Positions 14,702 through 20,930 of a DNA stretch of 20,930 nucleotides are shown in pieces. The notes beneath the pieces are model-generated. The model worked only from the letters and a program-made list of their open reading frames with translations, was not told the DNA's origin and searched no databases. Origin of the DNA: Halovivax sp. (lineage in GTDB: Archaea > Halobacteriota > Halobacteria > Halobacteriales > Natrialbaceae); assembly GCA_007119345.1 (NCBI GenBank), contig SKPV01000250.1, forward strand, positions 1 through 20,930, given 5' to 3'. The first letter of the stretch is position 1. Each line of letters opens with the position of its first letter. Made by a program: the position numbers and the translations under genes.

Positions 14702-16849
14702 TTACGACTCCTGCTCGACGGTCTCCTCGCGGATCGACAGTCCCTTCCGGCCGAGGTGCTGGAGCTGCCGACGGGCGAACTCCTCTTCCCTGGTTCCGCG
14801 CGTTGCCAACACGTAGACGAGCGCGCCGCCGGCGGGTCGCATCGTCCGGCCCGCTCGCTGGGTACCCTGCCGGCGGGATCCGCCGAGGCCGGAGGCGACG
14901 ATCGCCAGATCGGCCGTCGGCAGGTCGATCCCCTCGTCGCCGACCCGCGAGATCACGAGGACGTCGCGCTCGTCCGCGCGGAACTCGGCTAACAACTCGC
15001 GACGGCGGCGGTGGGGCGTCTCCCCGTTGAGGAACGGGACGGACAGGGCCTCGGAGAGCTCCCGACCCTGGTCGAGGTAGTCGACGAAAATAAGGACCTT
15101 CCCGTCCGGGTGCGCCGACAGCAGGTACCGAATCTCGTCGATCTTCCCGCGGTTCTCGGCGGCGATCCGGTACCGCTCGCGGCCGTCGGCCGCCGAGTAC
15201 GCGTTCGCCTCCTCGTCGTCGCCCCACGGGACGTACCGGATCTCCAGCTCCGGTTCGGCGACGAATCCGGCCGCGAACAGCGCCTCCCAGTCGGTTCCGA
15301 TCGGCGGTCCGACCAGCGTGAAAATCTCGGCCTGGCGGTCGTCCTCCCGAATGGGGGACGCGGACAGGCCCAGTCGGTGGCGCGACTGGAGGTGGGTGCT
15401 CCGGCGATAGACGTCGCTCGGCACGTGGTGGACTTCGTCGAAGATCACCAGTCCCCACTCGCGGTCGTCGAACAGGCTCCGGTGGCGGTCCATGCCCGCG
15501 ATCTGGTAGGTGGCGATCGTGACGGGCCGGACTTCCTTTCGTCCGCCGTGGTACTGGCCGATCTGGGACGATTCGAGCGACGTGTGTCCCTCGAGCGCGT
15601 CGGCCCACTGACGTGCGAGTTCGCGGCTCGGCACGAGGATCAGCGTCTCGCCTTCGACCCGAGCCATCGCGCCCATCGCGGCGACGGTCTTGCCGCTGCC
15701 GGGCGGGCCGACCAGGACGCCGTCGCCTTGCTCCTCGAACCGGTCGACCCACGTCAGCTGGTAGTCGCGCAGCGAGACGCGGAGGTCGACCTCGAGGGGC
15801 GCTCCGCGCTCCAACGCTCGCTCGTCCCGGACCGGATAGCCGGCCTCGTACAGGAGCCGCTTGATCGCCGCCTCCGACCCCTCCCGGACCCAGTCTTCGG
15901 TCTCCGAGATCGGGGCGTGGACGTGTTCTTCGTCGAGGGTCTGCCGGGCGACGTTCCCCATCACCTCCGGACTCCGGGCCTCGAGGACGGTGTAGCCGTC
16001 GGGATGGGTGCGCAGACGGAACTGCCGGGCTCGGTCCCACTGGCTTTCGATCCACTCCTCGAGGCCTTGCTCGCGCCTGCCGAGGGCCTGGCGGACGGTC
16101 CGAACCAGGCCCTCGAAGTCGTCGTGGGGTGCCTGCCAGACGTCTTCGGGGCGGACGACGTACCGGTAGCCGCCGTCGCCGTTCGCGTCGGCGAGGTGGG
16201 CGAACTGCGCGAGTTGCGCGCGCGTGAACTGATCCGGCCGGTCGACGACGATCTCGCGTCGCTTCGGAAAGACCACGACCCGCTCGCGATCCGTCAGGTC
16301 CTCAAGCTCGCTCGGATACCACACGATCGGATCCGCTTCCACCGAGAGGCGCTCGATCGCCCCGCGCTCCGCGAGGCGCTCCAGTCGGTCGTTCGCCCCT
16401 TCGTGGGAGACGCCGACGGTCCGGGCGACCGCCCCGGCGGTGACGACCGGGCGGCCCTCTCGCTGACAGACCTCGTGGAAGTCCGCGAGCGAGAACGCGT
16501 CCAAACCGTCTTCGGTACGCTCGTCTTCGTCAGCTCCGGCGGATTCGACCGTCTCGGCGTCCTGTTTTTCCGTCTCGCCGTCTCGCCCGTCCGTCTCGCC
16601 GTCTCGCCCGTCCGTCTCGCCGTCTCGGCCGTCCGTCCTGCCGTCCAGTTGATCGGTTTTGCCGTCTCGGCCGTCCGTCCTGCCGTCCGGTTGATCGGTT
16701 TCGCCGTCTCGGCCGTCCGTCCTGCCGTCCGGTTGATCGGTTTCGCCGTCTCGGCCGTCCGATCCGGCGTCTCGGCCGTCCTTCCCGTCGGGGCACGTCG
16801 AATCCCCGCGCGGGTGCTCTTCGGATCCGTCGGCGCTCTCGTCGGTCAC
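14702..16849 (-). CDS. XPB/Rad25-like DEAD/DEAH-box superfamily 2 helicase with repetitive N-terminus, 715 aa
   Basis: An ATP-dependent DNA translocase of the archaeal XPB type, implicated by homology in nucleotide excision repair or promoter opening. Residues 1-105 are acidic and repetitive (31-93 built from 7-residue Asp-Gly-Arg units). A winged-helix-like segment follows at about 110-165 (VVTAGAVARTVGVSHEGAND). The helicase core has RDYQLTWVDRF, Walker A GPPGSGKT near 380, LVPSRELARQW, the Walker B box FDEVHH near 471, and GLSASPIREDD. The second RecA-like domain has VLIFVDYLDQG and motif VI QRAGRTMRP near 664. The start is GTG 16849; a TATA-like GGTTTAG about 27 bp upstream suggests a leaderless mRNA. 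It ends 74 bp from the converging aminotransferase gene. The low-complexity N-terminus makes the true start less certain than the rest. Confidence 0.92.
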   Translation of the reverse strand: MTDESADGSEEHPRGDSTCPDGKDGRDAGSDGRDGETDQPDGRTDGRDGETDQPDGRTDGRDGKTDQLDGRTDGRDGETDGRDGETDGRDGETEKQDAETVESAGADEDERTEDGLDAFSLADFHEVCQREGRPVVTAGAVARTVGVSHEGANDRLERLAERGAIERLSVEADPIVWYPSELEDLTDRERVVVFPKRREIVVDRPDQFTRAQLAQFAHLADANGDGGYRYVVRPEDVWQAPHDDFEGLVRTVRQALGRREQGLEEWIESQWDRARQFRLRTHPDGYTVLEARSPEVMGNVARQTLDEEHVHAPISETEDWVREGSEAAIKRLLYEAGYPVRDERALERGAPLEVDLRVSLRDYQLTWVDRFEEQGDGVLVGPPGSGKTVAAMGAMARVEGETLILVPSRELARQWADALEGHTSLESSQIGQYHGGRKEVRPVTIATYQIAGMDRHRSLFDDREWGLVIFDEVHHVPSDVYRRSTHLQSRHRLGLSASPIREDDRQAEIFTLVGPPIGTDWEALFAAGFVAEPELEIRYVPWGDDEEANAYSAADGRERYRIAAENRGKIDEIRYLLSAHPDGKVLIFVDYLDQGRELSEALSVPFLNGETPHRRRRELLAEFRADERDVLVISRVGDEGIDLPTADLAIVASGLGGSRRQGTQRAGRTMRPAGGALVYVLATRGTREEEFARRQLQHLGRKGLSIREETVEQES
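16571..16759 (-). repeat. In-frame tandem repeats encoding DGRDGET / DQPDGRT heptads in the helicase N-terminus
   Basis: Codons 31-93 of the helicase consist of nine consecutive 7-residue (21-bp) units. DGRDGET alternates with DQPDGRT or DQLDGRT to give three 14-residue (42-bp) pairs, then DGRDGET follows in uninterrupted copies. The DNA is nearly identical between units, indicating recent slippage or unequal exchange. The repeats preserve the frame. Confidence 0.92.
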
Positions 16850-17042
16850 GACCGTGGATACCGGCGTGGCGGCTAAACCGATTACGCCTCCCGGCCGACG
16901 AGGCGACGCCGCGGATGGAGGGGCTCGAAACGGGCCGTCGGGTCTGGAGGGTTCGATATCGCCGTCGCCGTCAGGCGCACCCCTCGCGCCGTCTCCGTCG
17001 CGGGAAAGCAGGGTACTCCGTTTCGATCGACGGTTCGGTGGG

Positions 17043-17052
17043 AACGCATATG
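17043..17052 (+). promoter_or_regulatory. TATA element for the 58-aa gene
   Basis: AACGCATATG contains CATATG, centred about 28 bp upstream of the ATG at 17077. The spacing predicts a leaderless transcript and favours 17077 over the in-frame ATG at 17050. Confidence 0.5.
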
Positions 17053-17076
17053 CGGGTCGACGACGTACCGTCGGCT

Positions 17077-17253
17077 ATGTATCGAGCCGTGCTCCCCGAG
17101 GGTCAGATCGTCTGTGAACGGTACGATCGAACCGACACCGGGCTCGAACTCTACGACGAGGACGATCGCTTCGTCGCGTTCGTTCCGTACTCGAACCTCC
17201 ACGCCCTGATCGACGAGGACGTCTACTCGTCCGAGGAGCGCTCGATCATGTGA
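17077..17253 (+). CDS. Small acidic hypothetical protein, 58 aa
   Basis: The protein begins MYRAVLPEGQIVCERYDR and continues with an acidic, alternating hydrophobic pattern (GLELYDEDDRFVAFVPYSNL), ending SSEERSIM. The pattern suggests a small beta-rich domain of four or five strands. I recognise no named family, though short haloarchaeal proteins of this style are common. An in-frame ATG at 17050 and longer upstream extensions exist, but sequence above 17050 is strongly basic and unlike coding DNA here. The TATA element at 17043-17052 supports 17077. The helicase gene diverges upstream and the TFB gene converges downstream, so it stands alone. No membrane segment or Cys pair is present. Function unknown. 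Confidence 0.72.
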   Translation: MYRAVLPEGQIVCERYDRTDTGLELYDEDDRFVAFVPYSNLHALIDEDVYSSEERSIM

Positions 17254-17449
17254 ACCCGCCGACCGTCGTTTTGCCGCGAGTACCGGCGGCGACCCGATCG
17301 TTCGTTCGACTCGCCCGAGCGCGCTGAATCGGCCTAACGGCGTCGCCGATAGGCGTCGACGGGTGCGGTGAACCGGAGCGAGGGTGCCGCCGACCCACAG
17401 TTTCGGGGGTGGCGAATCGTAGTGACAGTGGACCGGCGCGTAGTGACGG

Positions 17450-17482
17450 GAGTACTGAGGTGAAGCGAGTACTGAGGTGAAG
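17450..17482. repeat. Tandem duplication of a 17-bp unit downstream of TFB
   Basis: GAGTACTGAGGTGAAGC at 17450-17466 is followed directly by GAGTACTGAGGTGAAG at 17467-17482. A looser pair, GTAGTGAC, lies just upstream at about 17420 and 17440. The repeat is in the 259-bp space between the converging 58-aa gene and TFB; nothing else is recognised there. Confidence 0.75.
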
Positions 17483-17512
17483 AACGCGGGCCACGTGGCG
17501 GCGGACGGTCGA

Positions 17513-18469
17513 TCAGGCCGTCGGCGACCGATCGATCGCCTCCAGCTGCTCGCGGTACCGGTTCCTGACGGTGACGACCGTGGTCTGGGCCGTCTCCGCG
17601 ACCGCGCGCTGGGGGATCGTCTCGTCACAGAGCAAGCCGGCAGCGTAGATGGCGGCCGCGGCGTATCCGGTCGGCGACTTCCCCGAGTGGAGCCCCTGTC
17701 GGGTCGTCTCGTCGATGATGTCCATCGCGGTCGACTCGACCTCGCTGCTGACGTCGAGCTCGGAACAGAATCGGGGAACGAACTGCCGCGGATTCGTGGG
17801 TTCGAGGTTGATGTCGAGTTCGTCGGCGATGTACCGGTACGTGCGACCGATCTCGCGCTGGTCGACTCGCGAGACCGCCGTCACCTCCTCCAGACTTCGC
17901 GGGATACCGTCCTTTCGGCAGGCCGTGTAGAGCGCGCTCGTGGCCACGCCCTCGATCGATCGACCGCGGATCAGGTCGCGGTCGAGCGCCTGTCGGTAGA
18001 TGACGCTCGCGGTCTCTTTTACGGGGTTCGGCACGCCGAGGGCGCTGACCATCCGGTCGATCTCGGAGAGCGCGTACTTGAGGTTGCGTTCGCCGGCGTT
18101 TTTCGTGCGGATGCGTTCCTGCCAGACGCGCAGACGGTGGAGTTGGCCGTGCTTGGCGGCGTCCATCGAGTGACCGTTCGCGTCGCGGTTGCGCCAGTCG
18201 ATGGTCGTCGTCAGCCCGCGGTCGTGCATGGACTGGGTGAGCGGCGCGCCCACGCGCGAGAGCTGCTCGTGCTCGCGTGCGTCGAACGCGCGCCACTCGG
18301 GTCCGTAGTCTATCGGTTCGTCGCTGAGGACGAGCCCGCACTCGTCACAGAGCAGTTCCCGTCGATCCGGATCGTGAACGACGGTTTCGGTTTCGCAATC
18401 GGGGCAGCGACCGTCCGGTCCCGCCGATTCTTCGGCTTCCGCGACGTTGTTGGTAACGGACCGCGTCAT
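17513..18469 (-). CDS. tfb: Transcription initiation factor TFB (archaeal TFIIB), 318 aa
   Basis: General transcription factor that recruits RNA polymerase to TBP-bound promoters; haloarchaea carry several paralogues. Numbered from ATG 18469, a zinc ribbon is formed by C22-x2-C25 and C41-x2-C44 (CPDCETE, CDECG). The B-finger/linker follows with PEWRAFDAREHEQLSRVGAP and LTQSMHDRGLTTTI. Two cyclin-fold repeats cover about 115-205 (HSMDAAKHGQLHRLRVWQER, then EIDRMVSALGVP) and about 210-305, ending in a DNA-contacting helix-turn-helix (QRAVAETAQTTVVTVRNRYR). Total length is normal. ATG 18469 is preferred over GTG 18511, which adds 14 residues without family resemblance. It is transcribed divergently from the winged-helix membrane protein across a 690-bp region with hairpins. 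Confidence 0.96.
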   Translation of the reverse strand: MTRSVTNNVAEAEESAGPDGRCPDCETETVVHDPDRRELLCDECGLVLSDEPIDYGPEWRAFDAREHEQLSRVGAPLTQSMHDRGLTTTIDWRNRDANGHSMDAAKHGQLHRLRVWQERIRTKNAGERNLKYALSEIDRMVSALGVPNPVKETASVIYRQALDRDLIRGRSIEGVATSALYTACRKDGIPRSLEEVTAVSRVDQREIGRTYRYIADELDINLEPTNPRQFVPRFCSELDVSSEVESTAMDIIDETTRQGLHSGKSPTGYAAAAIYAAGLLCDETIPQRAVAETAQTTVVTVRNRYREQLEAIDRSPTA

Positions 18470-19157
18470 TAGTGTGTTGGCAGACCCAGGCCCCGACTGT
18501 AAGGGGTTCACATGGTTTCAGCGGAAACACCCTCTTACTGGAGACCACCCAACGGCGTCGGGCTCCGGCCTCGACCGCCGCCCGGCCGACGAGGGCGGTC
18601 ACCGTTCGTCGTGGTCGGCCGCGTCGACCGGAGGCGGGTTCCCGAGCGCGGACGCCCCGGGCCCGGCGCGATCGGTACCACCGTCGGCCGTCTTGGGGGG
18701 TCGGTAAACTCGACCGTTCGTCGTGTAACGACGAATTTCGAGGAAAAACCGTCGGTCAAGTTTTTTGATGCACACCGCGCAGCGCCAGTCGTTCAATGAT
18801 AGCGCCAGGACGACGTCGACGCGATTCCGGCCCCGTCACGTACTGCGGACCGGGACGGTCAGATTCCGAGACTCCTCGCGCGGGGGACCGTTTCGCAGGG
18901 GTGTACGCAACGGATACGATCGCCACGAGCGCGACCCCCGGCCGCGGAAGTCGGCGGGTTCCGGCTTTGCAGGCCGTGCAAAACGTGGGGGTGTTTAAGA
19001 GTTTCTCCGTTGGCGTACCAGTTGGTGTGTCATACGTGATTTCGCCCGTCAGCGAATCGGTACAAGGGACGGTTACGCGGCCGCCCAGGGAACCGATCGA
19101 CAGTCGATCCGAGCGACCGTCGACAACGAAGAGGGCGCGCCACGAGGGCTGTCGGTG
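18470..19157. other. Long divergent intergenic region between TFB and the winged-helix gene
   Basis: No convincing gene is seen in this 688-bp stretch. It contains a dyad GTTTC-AGCG-GAAAC at 18515-18528 inside a weaker GTAAG/CTTAC pair (18499-18503, 18533-18537), about 50 bp upstream of the TFB start. A perfect hairpin TTCGTCG-N5-CGACGAA lies at 18717-18735, with a T6 run at 18761-18766. A TATA-like GTTTAAGA sits at 18993-19000 for the rightward gene, implying a leader of about 130 nt. A possible TFB TATA is the rc of CTGTAAGG near 18497-18504. Confidence 0.4.
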
Positions 19158-19754
19158 ATGTCGTCCGTAGACACGTCGCTCCCCGAGGAGATCACGTCCG
19201 TCACGTCCTCCCCCGAAGAGGAGGGACTCTCGAAGGACGTCATCTTCGAACTGTTGAAGAACCGACGACGACGGGAGGTCCTCCAGCACCTGCTCGAACG
19301 CGAGGAGACCGTCACCCTCGGCGAGCTCGCCGAGCAGATCGCCGCCTGGGAGAACGACACGACCGTCAACGCCCTCAGCTCGGACCAGCGCAAGCGGGTG
19401 TACGTCGCCCTCTACCAGACCCACCTGCCGAAGATGGACGACGCCGGGATCATCGACTACGACCAGGACCGCGGGCTCATCTCGCTCTCGGATAACGCCG
19501 ACCTCCTGATGATGTACCTGGATACGGACTCGCACAAGCGCGACCGATGGGATCGGTGGTACGGGGCGCTGAGTCTCCTCGGCGCCGCGATGCTCGCCGC
19601 GTCGGCGCTCGGCGTTCCGCCGTTCGGCCTCGTCTCCACGACGATCGTCGCCACGCTCGTCGTCGTCTCCTTCCTGACGCTCTCGGCCGTCCACGTCTTT
19701 TTCAACCATCGGCTACAGCAGATCGTGGAGGCCAAGATCTCCAGAATCGAGTGA
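19158..19754 (+). CDS. Membrane-anchored winged-helix protein (DUF7344-like), 198 aa
   Basis: Residues about 22-115 form a winged helix typical of the haloarchaeal DUF7344 group: ELLKNRRRREVLQHLLERE, TVTLGELAEQIAAWEN, then QRKRVYVALYQTHLPKMDDA and GIIDYDQDRGLISLSDNA. After a charged linker (DSHKRDRWDRW) come two hydrophobic helices at about 132-152 and 157-178, tethering the protein to the membrane with the helix-turn-helix in the cytoplasm. The ATG at 19158 is used; an adjacent GTG at 19155 would add one residue and no in-frame start exists further up. The N-terminus is Ser/Glu-rich, as usual in this family. The role is probably regulatory, but neither signal nor target is known. Confidence 0.9.
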   Translation: MSSVDTSLPEEITSVTSSPEEEGLSKDVIFELLKNRRRREVLQHLLEREETVTLGELAEQIAAWENDTTVNALSSDQRKRVYVALYQTHLPKMDDAGIIDYDQDRGLISLSDNADLLMMYLDTDSHKRDRWDRWYGALSLLGAAMLAASALGVPPFGLVSTTIVATLVVVSFLTLSAVHVFFNHRLQQIVEAKISRIE

Positions 19755-20062
19755 TCGTCGACCGAGGCGCCCCGTGTCAGCCGGAACGTTCTGCGCCGAC
19801 GAACTTTTGTCACTGCCCCACGTACTAACGCGTGGCTCCCGAGGACCGTCGTCCAGTACCGGACAGTTCGCGTGCCAGCTGCTGATCCGGCGCGGGAGCC
19901 GATCTTCGTTCGTTCATTGCCCAGCGACTGCGCCGGAAACGCGCCGAGTTTTTCACGGTTACCGATCGGCGACCGACATTTGAGCACTCTAGGTCCGCCC
20001 TGTGAGCGTCCCCCAACGGGTCGTGATCGTGGAGTCGCGTCGGCGGGCGAACGAGACGCCGA
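19755..20062. other. Intergenic space between converging genes
   Basis: I see no gene in this 308-bp stretch. The only structure noted is a weak inverted repeat CCACG-N8-CGTGG at about 19817-19834, just after an ACTTTTGTC segment that could help end transcription of the winged-helix gene. Confidence 0.4.
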
Positions 20063-20930
20063 TTACAGCGCGTCCGGGTCGATCGACTCGCCGTCGACGG
20101 CGAGGGTGCGGATCTCGGTCTCGCCGTCGTGGTCGTCGATCTCGAGGCTGGCGATCTCGCCGGTGAACTCCCAGACGGTGCGGGCGTCGTCGCTGCCCGA
20201 GAGCCACCACTCGGCCCAGTCGTCGCCGTAGGCCTCGCCCTCGGCGAGCCACTCGGCGTGACCGTCAGCCGGCCGGAGCTCGCCGTCGACCTCGACGCGG
20301 TAGGCGAACTGCCCGGCGACCTCCAGGGTGTGCTCGTCGCTCGACTGCCGGTCGGTTAATTCCGCGGGATCGACCGCTTCACCGTCGATGCGGACGTACC
20401 GGACGTCGATGTCGCCGTCGTGGTCGTCGATCTCGAGACTGGCGATCTCGCCGGTGAACTCCCAGACGGTGCGGGCGTCGTCGCTGCCCGAGAGCCACCA
20501 CTCGGCCCAGTCGTCGCCGTAGGCCTCGCCCTCGGCGAGCCACTCGGCGTGGTCGGGGGCGGGGTCGATCTCGCCGTCGACTTCGACGCGGTAGGCGAAC
20601 TGCCCGGCGAGTTCGAGCGTGTGGTACTCCTCCCCGACCGTAGAGCCGCCGGAGCCGGTCTCGACTCCCTCGAAGACTTCCCCGACGGAGGTCGGACACC
20701 CCTCGGGCGGGGACGGGTTCGGGTCGTTCCCGTTCCCCCCGCGCCAGTCGATCGAGACGCTGCCGCGCTGGGAAATACGTCCCTCCCACTGCGTGTCCCG
20801 AAGGGCGATCTCGGTCCGCCGGCCGTCGCGGCCGATATCCAGCGCGAGCGGATACGGACCGTCGACGAAGTTGCAGTCGACGATCTCGACGGGGTCGCCG
20901 TGGCGCTCGGTCGGCCACACCCACAGCGGC
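20063..20930 (-). CDS. C-terminal part of a probable surface or secreted protein with duplicated C-terminal domain (5' end outside window)
   Basis: About 288 residues are visible; the reading frame runs off the right edge and the upstream codons (PLWVWPTERHG) read as continuing protein, so the start lies outside. The first 90 residues (DCNFVDGPYPLALDIGRDGR, EIALRDTQWEGRISQRG) look like the last turns of a right-handed parallel beta-helix, as in haloarchaeal pectate-lyase-like surface proteins. A Gly/Pro/Ser linker follows. Two copies of a ~90-residue beta-rich acidic domain (HTLE.AGQFAYRVEVDGE ... GDDWAEWWLSGSDDARTVWE ... IASLEIDDHDG) complete the protein, 97 codons apart. A carbohydrate-binding or surface-display role is plausible but not shown. 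TAA at 20065-20063 ends the frame. Confidence 0.8.
   Translation of the reverse strand, partial: PLWVWPTERHGDPVEIVDCNFVDGPYPLALDIGRDGRRTEIALRDTQWEGRISQRGSVSIDWRGGNGNDPNPSPPEGCPTSVGEVFEGVETGSGGSTVGEEYHTLELAGQFAYRVEVDGEIDPAPDHAEWLAEGEAYGDDWAEWWLSGSDDARTVWEFTGEIASLEIDDHDGDIDVRYVRIDGEAVDPAELTDRQSSDEHTLEVAGQFAYRVEVDGELRPADGHAEWLAEGEAYGDDWAEWWLSGSDDARTVWEFTGEIASLEIDDHDGETEIRTLAVDGESIDPDAL
20121..20551 (-). repeat. Near-identical 140-bp duplicated block inside the surface-protein gene
   Basis: Positions 20121-20260 and 20412-20551 align over 140 bp without gaps and with a single mismatch (near 20147, G versus A). They are offset by 291 bp, or 97 codons. Identity extends to third codon positions, while the sequence flanking the block within the same two domains is clearly more diverged. 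Confidence 0.95.

Noticed and set aside
16571..16759. Collagen-like Gly-X-Y domain
   Set aside because: Gly spacing alternates three and four residues within a heptad, so it is not a triple-helix repeat.
18499..18537. Origin recognition box resembling TTTC...GAAA dyads of haloarchaeal origins
   Set aside because: Single copy, no following G-string on the expected side, and no orc1/cdc6 gene nearby.
18599..18796. 65-codon minus-strand frame with two Cys residues in the TFB upstream region
   Set aside because: Needs a TTG start, has a basic first half and no recognised motif; an overlapping plus-strand frame is equally open.
18796..19158. Plus-strand 120-codon frame ahead of the winged-helix gene
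   Set aside because: Basic, low-complexity composition and contains the likely promoter of the next gene.

Overview
The window looks like chromosomal DNA from a halophilic archaeon (class Halobacteria). It is very GC-rich with strong G/C at third codon positions. Its proteins are unusually rich in Asp and Glu. Several gene types are haloarchaeal hallmarks: Bat-like regulators ending in an HTH_10 domain, a transcription factor B, a small CxxC zinc-finger protein carrying the FARVFGDN motif, and a DUF7344-like membrane-anchored winged-helix protein. Several starts sit about 25-30 bp after a TATA-like element, as expected for leaderless haloarchaeal mRNAs. I cannot assign a genus.

Layout. 1-334: GC-rich leader with a short direct repeat. 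335-3424 and 3827-4522: two consecutive plus-strand HTH_10 regulators, the first a large multi-sensor protein (degenerate receiver, PAS, GAF). 4523-5177: a 655-bp gap between converging genes, filled by two unrelated tandem-repeat families (23-bp and 33-bp units). 5178-7244 (minus): CPA2-type cation/proton antiporter with a universal-stress-protein tail. 7245-7960: divergent non-coding region with hairpins and palindromes. 7961-9775: glmS. 9776-10254: degenerate 36-bp repeats, then the promoter of a 69-aa zinc-finger protein (10255-10464).

10655-14627 is a coherent group. A FemAB/GNAT-like transferase and an alkaline-phosphatase-superfamily enzyme form a tight two-gene minus-strand operon. 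A DegT/DnrJ/EryC1/StrS-type PLP aminotransferase is read divergently from it. With glmS close by, this suggests amino-sugar or surface-glycan chemistry; that link is inference.

14702-16849 (minus): XPB/Rad25-like DEAD/DEAH helicase with an odd Asp/Gly/Arg heptad-repeat N-terminus. 17077-17253: 58-aa orphan with its own TATA element. 17513-18469 (minus): TFB. 19158-19754: winged-helix protein with two C-terminal membrane helices. 20063-20930 (minus, cut by the window edge): C-terminal part of a probable surface or secreted protein ending in two copies of one domain, whose genes share a nearly identical 140-bp block.

I saw no tRNA, rRNA, CRISPR array, insertion sequence or phage gene. The most unusual items are the 23-bp repeat array between convergent genes, the transferase/phosphatase/aminotransferase cluster, the heptad-repeat tail on the helicase, and the recently homogenised domain duplication.
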